This document shows positions 1 through 10,150 of a stretch of DNA of 28,443 nucleotides, piece by piece. Source of the stretch: Brugia malayi (taxonomy: Eukaryota > Nematoda > Chromadorea > Rhabditida > Onchocercidae). The first letter of the stretch is position 1. The number at the start of each line of letters is the position of its first letter. The position numbers and the translations under genes were made by a program. Below the pieces are notes generated by a model. The model had not been told where the DNA came from. It made no database searches and was given only the letters and a program-made list of their open reading frames with translations. The DNA lies in contig NW_025062340.1 of the NCBI RefSeq assembly GCF_000002995.4, positions 1-28,443 on the forward strand, in the 5' to 3' direction.

Positions 1-1869
1 CAATTGTTTATGGTAATACTGCCCATTATTTGGGTAAAAAACGCGAAGAAGATGGGCATACACATGAATGGACAGTATTCGTGAAACCATACTACAATGA
101 AGATCCATCAAAATATATTCGAAAAGTACAATTCAAATTACACGATTCATATGCTAATGCAACACGAAGTAATTTATTTTTTTTATTTATTTTTTTTTTT
201 TTTCTGTCTGAAATAACTAGCCTAATTAGATTATCACATTGTTATTATGATATTATAATTTTAGTTTGTAATCTAATTGTGCATTTTCATATGCTGAATG
301 GCAAACTTTTAGTTTTGATTAGAATTCTACTTTTATCCAATTCTTAACGATTATAGTTTATGAATTGGAGTTAACTTATAACGTCAAAAGTGGACATGAA
401 ATTTAGAAGTTGTCATATAATAGAGATACATAAGTGAAAATAGAAGAACTTTTGTTCTTCACAAAAATTTCTGTATTTGACATGAAATTATGCTGCTATA
501 CATATATGAAAGAATATGAAAAATGTAGAATATCACTGAGAAATAATGCTTAATAATATGTTTAGTTTTATGTTATTTTTAGTGGTCGAAAAACCGCCAT
601 ATGAAGTGACCGAAACAGGTTGGGGCGAATTTGAGATTCAAATTCGAATATATTTTGTCGACGTTAATGAAAAACCGGTAAAGATTCATTATTTTTCGTC
701 ATATTGTTTTAATTATTAATCACGAAATTTAGACTATATTTATTTGGTCACATGTTTGCTGTCTAATTCCTTATTTATAGATTGTGATTGACACAATTTA
801 AAATGTTAAGTTCCACTTCAAATGTTGTAATACATATTTTATAATAACAAGAATTCTCTTATTTTCAACGATGAATAAGATATGAAATGATGAGATATCA
901 TCAATAAATGGCAGTTATAAGAATTGAAATAATAACAACTTAGTTAGCTAATTCTTTAATCATGTATTTTAAGGTAACAGCGTTCCATTATCTTAGGTTA
1001 TTTCAACCACAAGTTACACTTCCCAACGGCAAAACGATGGTTGCTGCAGAATATTACGATGAAATTGTAATTTTTTGTAGTTTTTTTTTCTTTTTTATTT
1101 TTTTATATATAAAGAATGAAAATTTTGAAAAGCTAATATTTGTTCATTTCTAAGCGACAATTATTGACAAATGACAGATGATATCATTTTAATAAATCAA
1201 ATCTTTTTTTTTTTTTTTTACATTTCAGTACTGTGTGCTTTATGATTCAGAGTATTTACATTGAATAAAATAAATAAAATTTTTTTTGACTGTATATTTG
1301 TCTTGAATAAAATTTTGCTTGACTGTATATTGTATTAAATTTTGCTTGACTGTTGTATATTGTAGGTATTTCAAGAACCTACAATGTCAATGTATAAAGT
1401 GTTATCGCATTTAGAGGGACGCAAAGCTGAACCGAGACGTTTTCATACTGACTGTATGTCTTTCTCGATTGTTAATTCTTTTCCTTTTTTTTTTTTTTTT
1501 TTTGATTTCTCCTTTTGTAATTTTTTTTTATATCTCTGTAGAATCAATGTAAAAAGCAATTCTTTTAATATTGATTAAATAGATTGAGTAATATTACTGT
1601 TTTTTTTTTATATATATTGAATAGTTACTTTCACATTGATGTTGTTTTCCTTAATTTCAGTTCCTTTTGTGCGTAAACGAACGCAAGAAATGATTAACAA
1701 TGCAAGAAGTGAAATTAACAAAGAAATTCAAGATTTAATGGATTCATTAAAAGCTGCTCATGAATTAATTGGAAAATATTCGAAAGAAGTTGATTCATTG
1801 GAAGCAGCTGCTGGAAATCCTGAAGATGGTAGCTTTACATGTGAAAGTAGCGGACAAAATACATTATGA
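1..1869 (+). CDS. gfl-1: YEATS-domain histone-acyl reader, GAS41/YEATS4 type (5' end missing)
   Basis: Five exons: 1-168 (enters in frame, codons from base 3), 583-677, 974-1066, 1366-1453 and 1661-1869, with GT donors and AG acceptors throughout. Joined, they give 216 residues and stop at TGA 1867-1869. Residues 1-110 are an almost complete YEATS domain: [25 protein letters not shown], then [19 protein letters not shown] and the EYYDEIVFQEPT end. The reader-pocket positions known from human GAS41 are present: His in HTH, Tyr in SYAN, Trp and Phe in GWGEF. The remaining 90 or so residues are charged and helical, matching the family's C-terminal coiled coil. Known role of the family: a subunit shared by TIP60/NuA4 and SRCAP/SWR1 complexes, binding acylated histone H3 and supporting H2A.Z deposition in the nucleus. 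Human GAS41 has 227 residues, so only about 20-25 N-terminal residues lie upstream. Intron phases are 1, 0, 0 and 1. The C-terminal tail after the coiled coil ([18 protein letters not shown]) is not something I recognise. Confidence 0.95.
1221..1269 (+). other. possible alternative terminal exon of the YEATS gene
   Basis: Inside intron 3, a T-rich tract ends in CATTTCAG (acceptor AG 1227-1228), a better nematode acceptor than the TTGTAG used for exon 4. Exon 3 ends in phase 0. Reading from 1229 in that phase gives [11 protein letters not shown] and TGA at 1262-1264. The last A of that stop is the first base of AATAAA (1264-1269), followed by further AATAAA-like copies. Use of this exon would end the protein just after the YEATS domain and remove the coiled coil. 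No transcript evidence is available. Confidence 0.3.
1264..1362 (+). repeat. imperfect tandem repeat at the 3' end of YEATS intron 3
   Basis: Three imperfect copies, each about 30-40 bp, share AATAAAATTTT, then a TTGACTG core, then TATATTG. They are centred on the TTGACTG cores at 1287, 1318 and 1346. The third copy supplies the acceptor TTGTAG of exon 4 (AG 1364-1365), so the splice site itself sits in repeated sequence. Confidence 0.7.
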
Positions 1870-1881
1870 TGAATAGCTTTT

Positions 1882-1887
1882 AATAAA
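1882..1887 (+). promoter_or_regulatory. poly(A) signal AATAAA after the YEATS gene
   Basis: The hexamer is 12 bases past the TGA stop, the first one downstream. It would give a very short 3' UTR, which is common in nematodes. In DNA this AT-rich the hexamer occurs often by chance, and other copies lie near 2,550-2,565. Confidence 0.5.
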
Positions 1888-1889
1888 TC

Positions 1890-3210
1890 CACTAGAGAAA
1901 AGAAAAACAAAAAGTTAAATAATACTTAGATTATCGATGTGTTCATTTTATGTTATTTGTATATCCAATATGTTTATTTTAATACTCTGTGAATCCTCTC
2001 ATCCTATAATTGAAGTTTAATAGTGTGCATTAATTGATTTCAAAAGTTATGTTTTTATTCTCTCTGTGTTATTTGTTGAGCTCTTCTTGTTATTGTCATT
2101 TTTGAGGTCATTTATTTGAGAATGTAACAATAGTTATTTGTTGATAAATGTATATCCATATGGTAATCTGAACATTTATTTATTAGTTAGAATAATGATG
2201 AAAGACTTTAAAAATTCTGACAATTAAGTATGCTTGATAAATTTTTAGTAATGATTTAGAAAATGAGAGAGAAAGTGATAGAGCGGATATATTTTACATT
2301 GTACTGTTTAACTAGCATTCATTAAAATTATATCCAAATCTAGCATTATTTATTCTGATTTAAATGTTGTATTTTTTTTTGTTTTGAATATGAAATGAAG
2401 CTATTTCTTCTTTTTTTTTTTTTTTTTTCTGTTCATTTAAAATTATTTCTTATCGATTTAGAAGCAATGCCAATTAGCATTTGGTAACCAAAGAAATAAC
2501 AGAGATGTGAAATTCTGCTATAGGCTATAAGCTATAATGTTATGTTAGAAAAAATAAATAAAAAATAGCAAAAGGATTCAAAAAAAAAAATCTTATTGCA
2601 CTTTTCCTCTCCAACATCAACAATTTACACATATTTTTTTTGACTTTCCCTTCCAATGTCAACAAATTTACCCATATTTTTTGATCGTTCATTCATCTTC
2701 ATTATGCTTTCTTCTGATCATTTCATCAATCAATCGATCATCAATCAATCAATTTATAATAAGCAATTTGATCTCTTTGTTATCTCTTATTTTCTGACAA
2801 TGAAGATTACAAGATTACAAGATATTAGGAGATCAATAATTAAAAATAGTTGAAAGTTAATTATGGCACATAAATAAGAGAAAAAAAAGTGTAAAAGCTA
2901 AGTTAATAATATCATTGCAAATAGTTATATCTAAGTTTTTAATGAGTCATTCAAAAAAAAAAAAAAAAAGAATAGAAGTTTATTGACGAATAAAAACTTG
3001 TAAACATAATAAAAAGAGGGGAAAAAAGGGGAAAGAAAAGCTTCATAAAGAGAAATTATTTTCATGATAGCTATTTGTTTACCAATTGCTTATTCATTGT
3101 CATTTTTTTTTTCCTTCTAATATTAATCATTCCAAATGATAAATATGCTGCTTAAAACCTGTGAGAAATTTAATTGCTATTAGCATTTTATCAAAATAAA
3201 TATATCATTT
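1890..3210. other. AT-rich intergenic DNA, no gene seen
   Basis: All frames are broken by frequent stops and no exon-like stretch is visible. Contents are homopolymer tracts (T near 2,410-2,428, A near 2,580-2,590 and 2,953-2,968) and a short run of TCAATCAA-type repeats near 2,724-2,756. Confidence 0.6.
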
Positions 3211-3960
3211 GCTAAATTAGCCAATATCTTTGTGTACATCCAATTTGTCACCAGTAATAGAAATATTTGAAATAAAATTTATTGAAATTACTACTATAGT
3301 TTTGATAATATTTTTATTGTTTAAGCAATGATAATTACAATTTTTCATGTTTAAATCGATGGTTCAAAAATTAATTTCTTTAAAAATTTAATTTCATTTT
3401 AAGAAGTAAGATTTATGGTGGTTGAAAATTTAATTTTATAAAAATTTCATTTCATTTTAGAAAGTAAAATTTATTGATGGTAATAATAATTTATTTGCAT
3501 CTTATATTATTAACTCAAAAAATTTCAATATTTCAAAAATTAAGCTTAATTTATCTTTAAAAATATTATATATTTATATGTAAGCAAAATGCTAAATTAG
3601 CCAATATCTTTGTGTACATCCAATTTGTCACCAGTAATAGAAATATTTGAAATAAAATTTATTGAAATTACTACTATAGTTTTGATAATATTTTTATTGT
3701 TTAAGCAATGATAATTACAATACTTTATGTTTAATTTTTGGTGGTTGACAATTTAATATTTATAATAATTTAATTTCATTTTGAAAAGTAAAATTTATTG
3801 ATGGTAATAATAAATTATTTTCATCTTATTATTTAATTCAAAAAATTTCAATATTTGAAAGACTAAATTTAATTTAGTTAAAAAAAAAAAAACTGTTTTA
3901 TATTTATTTTATATATATATTTTTTATTTTATATTTATATGTAGGCAAAATTTTTTTTTT
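3211..3960. repeat. two-copy tandem duplication, unit about 380 bp
   Basis: GCTAAATTAGCCAATATC starts at 3211 and again at 3591, exactly 380 bases later. About the first 130 bases are identical in the two copies (through TGATAATTACAAT). The rest still aligns (TTTATTGATGGTAATAATAA, CAAAAAATTTCAATATTTG, TTATATGTA-GCAAAAT) but has many substitutions and indels. Copy 1 contains an extra internal duplication around ATTTCATTTTA-AAGTAA (about 3,387-3,475) that copy 2 lacks. The unit shows no coding potential and no terminal inverted repeats. Confidence 0.85.
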
Positions 3961-4084
3961 TTTTGTTAAATTTTCAAATTTGATATTCTCTCTCTCTTTT
4001 TTTTTGAATTTTTCTTCTCATTTCTGTCCATCATTTGCTTACGTTAACATCAATTTATCACTTTTACATCAATAAATCATTAAT

Positions 4085-4165
4085 TCGTTCCCTTTCTTCT
4101 TTCTCTCTCTCTCTCTCTCTCTCTCCCTCTTATTTTTTGTTATTTAATCTTTTATTCTTTCTTAT

Positions 4166-4200
<35 letters not shown>
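4085..4200. repeat. (CT)n microsatellite and 33-base poly-T tract
   Basis: CT dinucleotides run from about 4,099 to 4,128, followed by an uninterrupted run of 33 T from 4168 to 4200, among the longest homopolymers in the window. Confidence 0.85.
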
Positions 4201-4319
4201 CACTTCTTTTTTTCTCATTTTTAAACAAAATTAAACTTAAATTATTTCATTTTTTGTTATATTTCACAAAAATTTTTCACATTAATTTTATCAATTTATG
4301 GAATATTAGATGAATAATT

Positions 4320-4600
4320 TTTTATCATTGTAATTATTATTATTATTATTGTTATTTATATTATTGCCTTCATTATTATTTATTTTCCAAATCATTTATA
4401 ATTTAATACCATTTTTTTAATTAATAAAATAAATTATTTTTCCATTTTTAATTTTAAAATAAATTATTTTCCATTTTTTAATAAATAAAATTATTTTGTC
4501 AATATTATATTATTTATATAAGCTAATATTTTTTTTTTCATAATTTATTTAATAATTGAATTTTCAATTAATATTTCCATTTTCAAATAATTAAACTTTT
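4320..4600. other. AT-rich intergenic DNA with short ATT runs
   Basis: Mostly A and T with (ATT)n near 4,330-4,350 and several ATAAATTATTTTCC-type partial repeats near 4,425-4,490. No coding or RNA feature is visible. Confidence 0.55.
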
Positions 4601-4603
4601 TTA

Positions 4604-5232
4604 TTTTTCCTTCTTCCTATAAGAATTTTATTATTTCTTCTCCGTTTCCCTTCTCTTCCTCTCTCCCTCTCTCTCTCTCTTTCTATCTCTCTTTTCTTTC
4701 TCTCTATTTCTCTCTCTTTCTATTCTTCTCCTTCTATTTCTCTATTTCTATCTTCCTTTATCCCTCTTCTTTTATTTCCATATTTCTATCTCTCTCTCTT
4801 TCTCTCTCCTTCTCTCATTCCTATCCATCATCTATTTATATTCAAACAAGTTTGGTAATCCTCTCTTCCTTCTCCTTCTCTCTCCTCTCTCCTCTCCTCT
4901 CTCTTCTCTCTCCTTTCCTCTCTCTTCCTTCTCCTTTCTTCTCTCCTCTTCCTTCTCCTCTCTTCCTATTTTCCTCATCTTCCTTCTCCTCCTCCTTCTA
5001 TTTTTCCTCATCTTCCTTCTCCTCCTCCTTCTCTACTCCTCCTCTTCCTCCTCCTCCTCATCTCCTTCTCATCTCCTTCTCTTACCTCTCCCTTCTCCTC
5101 CTCTTCTATTCCTTCCCCTCCTCCCTCTGTTCCTCCTCCTCTCCTCCCCTCCTCTCCTCTTCCTTCTCTTCTTCTCCTCCTCCTCTCTATTCCTTCTCCT
5201 TTTCCTCTCTCATTTTCATTTCCTCTTCTATT
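4604..5232. repeat. about 630-bp polypyrimidine/polypurine tract
   Basis: The + strand is almost entirely C and T, with isolated A and very few G. It starts as (CT)n-rich, then becomes (TCC/TTC)n-rich after 4,859. The run from 4859 to 4967 contains no purine at all (109 bases). Apparent reading frames on both strands here are low-complexity Ser/Leu/Pro/Phe or Arg/Glu/Gly repeats and not genes. Such mirror-like tracts can form intramolecular triplexes, which is general knowledge and not shown here. Confidence 0.9.
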
Positions 5233-6480
5233 AATCATCAAATTCAATAAATATCATCATCCTATTGCTATCATCTATTCGCTTTTTCATCAGTACTCAA
5301 TTCTATCACATTTTGTTATCATTCAAAAATCTTTCTGTCTTTGATTTCCGATTCTTACATTTATTATTATTCCAAACGATCAGCAAATGTTAAGCGGTAT
5401 TTATCTGTAAAATTCACATAATATATTTAATAACAATAAATGTTTAAACAGTTAAAAGTATTTTTTCCACTTCAACAAAAAATTTTTCTACAAAATTTTT
5501 CTTCCATTTTAATGTAAAATCATTCATTCAAATTGTTTAAATTTAAAATTGTGTAAAATTTAGTGTAATATTATTAAGCGTTAAACATTAATAAAATAAT
5601 ATTTGAAAAAAGAAAATAAAATTTTTATTAAACATAGAATTAAAAATATGAATATTATTTCAGTTATAATATTACATTGTATTTTTATACATTACACTTG
5701 TTATATTTTCAAATTGTATCAATTTTCATTGAAATTTTAAACAACTAATGCTTCAAAATTTTAATGTGAGATTTAATTTCACGAAAAAAAAAAAGAAAAC
5801 TGATAAGATATGATTTGACTGACAATTTGATTATTATTACAAACAATTCGATTATTGACTTTTTTTTTTTTTTAAATGCTAAATCTATTGAATTACACAT
5901 TTTTTTAGTTGATTAAACTTTTTAAATTCGTCAATTTCTTTTTTTTTTGACGAAATATTTTTTTAAATTTAATATTTCAATTATATAAATTAAATATTTG
6001 TCAAAATAATATTATTAATATGTGAGCATATAATTAAAACAAAATTTAATTGCTATAATTTCTATACCAATCATTTTAACAAATAACAGTAAATGCATCT
6101 CCATTAATTTTAAAAGTAACAAAAAAAAAAAAAAAACGAAACAAATTTTAGTTTTTAATTTTTTTTTTTATTACGGTACATTTAACATTTATTTATTTAT
6201 TTATTTTTTAATTTTAAATATATATAGTTGTTTCTTTTTTTCAAAGTTTTAAATCAATTTTTAACAAATTTGCTATTTATTTATTTAAAAATAATTTTAA
6301 TATATTGATAAATTCAATGAAAATATATTCTCTTAAGTGTTATCAAATGATAAAATAATCACATTAAACATTTAATTCATGAAATACAACTTTTAAAATA
6401 TTTTATTTTTATTGTTTTATTCGTTTTTATTTTAAACTTACAATTGTTTCTTTCTCACCTTCATTTTTTATATAATTTAT
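5233..6480. other. AT-rich intergenic DNA, no gene seen
   Basis: There are stops in all frames, poly-T and poly-A tracts (for example 5,860-5,873 and 6,120-6,136) and TTTA tetranucleotide runs near 6,190-6,206. No exon, RNA gene or dispersed repeat shared with the rest of the window is apparent. Confidence 0.55.
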
Positions 6481-6483
6481 GTT

Positions 6484-6955
6484 GATGATGATATGATAAC
6501 ATATCTAATATCAGAATTATCACCGATGATATGATGTCATATCTTAATATCAAAATTATCACCGATGATATGATAACATATTCTAATATCAGAATTATCA
6601 CCGATGATACGGTAACATATCTTAATATCAGAATTATCACCGATGATATGATGTCATATCTTAATATCAAAATTATCACCGATGATATGATAACATATCT
6701 TAATATCAGAATTATCACCGATGATATGATGTCATATCTTAATATCAAAATTATCACCGATGATATGATAACATATTTTAATATCAGAATTATCACCGAT
6801 GATATGATGTCATATCTTAATATCAAAATTATCACCGATGATATGATAACATATTTTAATATCAGAATTATCACCGATGATATGATGTCATATCTTAATA
6901 TTAGAATTATCACCGATGATATGGTATCATATCTTATTGTCAGGATTATCACCGT
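6484..6955. repeat. 39-bp minisatellite, about 12 units in alternating A/B types
   Basis: The unit contains ATCACCGATGATATGAT and ends CTTAATATCAAAATT. Type A carries GATATGATGTCATATC and a final CAAAATT; type B carries GATATGATAACATATC and a final CAGAATT. The order is roughly B A B B' A B A B A B A' then a diverged last unit, so the working period is a 78-bp dimer. The first unit lacks one T. Because 39 is a multiple of three, reading frames stay open on both strands (13-residue periods such as MMSYLNIKIITDD on +). That is a by-product and I do not call a protein. Confidence 0.93.
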
Positions 6956-6959
6956 TAAT

Positions 6960-7440
6960 GTTTAATTAGTTTTTTTTTTATGATTAGAGGAAATTGTGAA
7001 TTTATCAGTGATAGAAAAATTCATATAATTTTTAATAAATTATAAAATACCCATTTGCAATTTTGATTAATAATATAAAATTCCTAAATATGAAATTTTC
7101 TGCTAGTTTTTTTTTTTTCAGTATTCCAGTTCGATGTAATAATTTTAAATTGATTTCCTTGAAATTGATTTAATTGATTAATAATTTAGAAATTTTAAAT
7201 ATTGATTAATAGACTTCCTGTATTATATTGGAATCATTGGAATTAGTATGAATGTATTAATATACTTATATTTGAATTAAATTATTCAATTCTCAAAAAA
7301 AAAAAAAAAAAATTGAAAGGAATTAAATGTTAGAACAATTTCTGTCTGCCGAAGAACTGGTAATTAATTTGATTTAAATTTAAAATTGATAAAATTTGCT
7401 GAATGTATTAAATTTTTAAGTTATTTTACTTAAACACAAC
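6960..7440. other. AT-rich intergenic DNA, no gene seen
   Basis: Frequent stops in all frames, a poly-A run near 7,295-7,312 and otherwise featureless AT-rich sequence. Confidence 0.5.
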
Positions 7441-7810
7441 CAAAGGTAGGAAGAAGGAGTATAGAGGACAAAAGAAAGAGGTCATTGTCGCATATAGAGG
7501 TCATCTGCGACACAATTTCTTCTAACAATAACAATCTTTCTCGAACAAACTCTTTTGTCAAACAGGTTTCTCCTTCCCTCTCCCTCTCTCTCTCTCTCTC
7601 CCTCCCTCATAAACAGAAGAAATTTCTTTTTTTTTTTTCTCTCTCTCTCTTTTTTTTTTGCTCACTTAAGAACTGGGTCAATCAATGTTTTATTTCACAT
7701 TTCAGATGCGTTCCTGTTTGTGTTTGCCTATCTACCTGCATGATGAATTTATATACATTTATTATACATTTCTGCATGCAAACTGCATTTCTGCATGCAT
7801 TTTCAAATCG
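7441..7810. other. GC-richer patch with hairpin and CT microsatellite
   Basis: Base composition is less extreme than in neighbouring DNA. ATTGTCGCA (7484-7492) pairs with TGCGACACAAT (7506-7516), giving a 9-bp stem with a two-base bulge and a 13-base loop. AGGTCA occurs at 7479-7484 and 7498-7503. (CT)n follows at about 7,574-7,600, then T and CT runs to 7,660, and a TGCATGC-containing direct repeat (TTTCTGCATGCA, 7,769-7,800). A 109-codon frame across the patch is mostly Ser-Leu and Phe runs and is not convincing. Confidence 0.5.
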
Positions 7811-8325
7811 ATAATTCTGCTTTCCTCAATTCTACAATCTAATTTTATTAATTAACAATAATTTTACTGCTATTTTCTCTTGTCTTTTTTTTTTTTTTGC
7901 TTCTTATATATATATTTTTTTTTAAATTCACTTCAAAAGATTTCAGTTTTTTTTTTTTTTTTTTTTTTAAATTTTTATGACAAATTTGATGATTCATCAG
8001 CACATATAAATATAATAAAATTTGTGGATTTTTTTTTTTTTTTTCAAAAATGTTTGATAAATTGATGAATTCTATCAACAAAAAGAGACCGAATAAATTT
8101 CATACAATTTTATTTGTAATATTAAATTGATAATTTTTACATTTCATTCGAATGATAAGCTATCATTTGCTTTGTTGTTATGATTATAGAATGAAAATTT
8201 TATAAAATGTCATTTCTCGGTTCTGCGATTATTCAAAATATGATTTGAATATTTGAATGATTTATTATAAAGGAATGATAGTAGGTTGATGATATCATTT
8301 AAATTTTATCAAATAGTTAATTTAT
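7811..8325. other. AT-rich intergenic DNA with long poly-T runs, no gene seen
   Basis: Long T runs at about 7,886-7,898, 7,947-7,968 and 8,030-8,044 dominate. Reading frames across them on either strand are only homopolymer artefacts. Confidence 0.55.
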
Positions 8326-8615
8326 TGTTATTATTAATTTTATTATTACTATTATTATATATTGTTATTATTAATTATTAATTAAAAGTTAATTTGTTAT
8401 TATTATTAATAATTTATTATTATTATTAATTTATTATTATTACTATTATTAATTTATTATTATTATTATTGTTATTATTATTATTATCATTATCATCATC
8501 ATCATCATCATTATTATTATTATTATTGTTATCATTATTATGATATGTAAATGAAATTTTCTCTCTCTTTTTTAATTTATCAAAGTATGTTATTTATTAT
8601 TATTATAAATAATAT
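8326..8615. repeat. ATT/TTA trinucleotide microsatellite block
   Basis: Interrupted (ATT)n and (TTA)n runs, with a (ATC)n-like stretch around 8,488-8,512 (ATCATCATCATC). It is interspersed with TAATTTATTATTA units. Confidence 0.85.
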
Positions 8616-9570
8616 TCAATTACTTCTTCTTCTTCCTCTATTGTCGATATCAAAATATTTTACTCAATGACTAATCTTTTCTTTGTTATCATAACGATGT
8701 AATGGAAAAATTACTGCAAATATTGCAACTAAAATCATGATAAAAAATGATAAGCATTGATTAAATTTCTTTTCCTATTAAAAAAAAAAAAAGAAAAAAT
8801 ATTTTGCATTTTTTTTTTTGAAAAAACACGCAAAATTCATAAGTCTTAATAAATTTAATTATTTTTAATGCTATAAAAGTATAATTGTTACTGAATTGCA
8901 CAATAAATATTATTATTCCTTATCATTTGATCACTAAAATTAATTTCTTATCATCAAAAAATGATAAGCAAAACAATGATTTTTTCATGATAAATGAACA
9001 ATAAAAATATGATATTTCTTTTTTCTTTTTTTATCTTATCTAATTTTTTACGACTAATTTTGCCATACCATTTGATAAAACATTTTAAATTTACAGAACA
9101 AAAACTTTAATTATTTGAAGAATTTTTCATCAATTTCAATATTCCAATATATTATTGATCAAATTTCTATTCATCTACAATCATTTAATTAATAATTAAT
9201 TACTAATTAATTGTATCCGTTGCATTAATTTTTCATAAATTTTACATTTATATAAATTTAAAGTTTATATAAATTTTTTCATATATTTTGATATAATTTT
9301 TTTTTTCATATATGTCTAGAAAATTTTGCAGCAAAAAAAAAAAAAAAAAAAAAAAAAATTTATTCATAGTTGTAAAATTTTTTACTTCAAGAATTTTCTC
9401 TCTACTTTGTTATTCCGATAGATCAGTCAAGTTTTTATCATTGTTAATTGCCGAATAATCATAATTGTACCTGTCTGCCTAATAATTATTCTAACTTGCA
9501 CCAGGATTATTTGATTAGTAAACAAAGAAATAATTTTTGTTAATTAAAATTTATAAACAATAACAGTGAT
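8616..9570. other. AT-rich intergenic DNA, no gene seen
   Basis: No exon-like stretch. It contains several ATGATAAG-type words near 8,745-8,965 and a long poly-A run at about 9,334-9,358. Confidence 0.5.
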
Positions 9571-9576
9571 ATAATT

Positions 9577-9665
9577 TGATTGAGAACAAACAAATCCGGA
9601 AAATTTGACTGAGAACAAACAAATCCGGTTTTGTGCTTAACTGGACATATGCAAAATCCGGCTTA
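9577..9665. repeat. 29-bp direct tandem repeat with AAATCCGG words
   Basis: GAGAACAAACAAATCCGG occurs at 9582 and 9611 (period 29), preceded each time by TTTGA(T/C)T. A third AAATCCGG lies near 9,654. GC-containing words like this stand out in the surrounding AT-rich DNA. Confidence 0.75.
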
Positions 9666-10031
9666 CTGATCCATCATCTATGATGTGATAATAGGACTTT
9701 ATAATGATTCTTTCCTGTTAAAAAAAAAAAAAATTTTTATCTGAGTAATTATGAAAAAAATAATTTTGCATTAAATTTTAAATATAAATTTATTTTTAAC
9801 GAAGAAAAAATAAAATAAAAAAAAAAAAAAAAAAAACATTTGCTCAGTGTAATTCTTTTTGTTGTTTTTCTTTTTAATTTTTTAATATTATTTATTATAC
9901 AAATTAATTTTTTATTATGCGAAAAGAAAAAGAAATATTCTTTAATCATTTTTAGTTTTGTTTTTTTAATGCAAATTTTAAAATTTTTTTTTTTTTTCAT
10001 TACTTATTCCATTCAAAATTAACTATCCCTC

Positions 10032-10044
10032 TGACCTTTGACAT
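10032..10044 (-). promoter_or_regulatory. DR1-like nuclear-receptor element (weak candidate)
   Basis: TGACCTTTGACAT on + reads ATGTCA-A-AGGTCA on the minus strand. That is one substitution away from the DR1 consensus of two AGGTCA half-sites separated by one base. It lies about 725 bases upstream of the PMP3-family start codon. A 13-base match with one mismatch can arise by chance in a window this size. Confidence 0.15.
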
Positions 10045-10071
10045 TAATGATAGCTGATTTGTATAAATTCT

Positions 10072-10150
10072 AGTAATTTTTAATAATAAGTATAATTTTT
10101 AGTAATTTTTAATAATAAATATTATTTTTAGTAACAAGTATAATTTTTTG
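10072..10150. repeat. 29-bp tandem repeat, about 2.6 copies
   Basis: AGTAATTTTTAATAATAA starts at 10072 and 10101. A shortened third copy (AGTAACAAGTATAATTTTTT) starts at 10130. Confidence 0.7.

Noticed and set aside
4852..5250. 132-codon Ser/Leu/Pro/Phe frame and its minus-strand Arg/Glu/Gly shadow
   Set aside because: Pure consequence of the polypyrimidine tract.
6461..6965. Long overlapping open frames on both strands (144 and 163 codons)
   Set aside because: They are produced by the 39-bp minisatellite, whose length is a multiple of three; the encoded repeats carry no independent sign of coding.
7485..7814. 109-codon frame and an overlapping 62-codon frame
   Set aside because: Largely CT microsatellite and poly-T translation; no start context, splice pattern or homology that I recognise.
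9749..10022. Poly-Phe/poly-Lys frames on both strands
   Set aside because: Artefacts of poly-A and poly-T tracts; the same applies to 4035-4313, 7848-8081 and 13964-14158.
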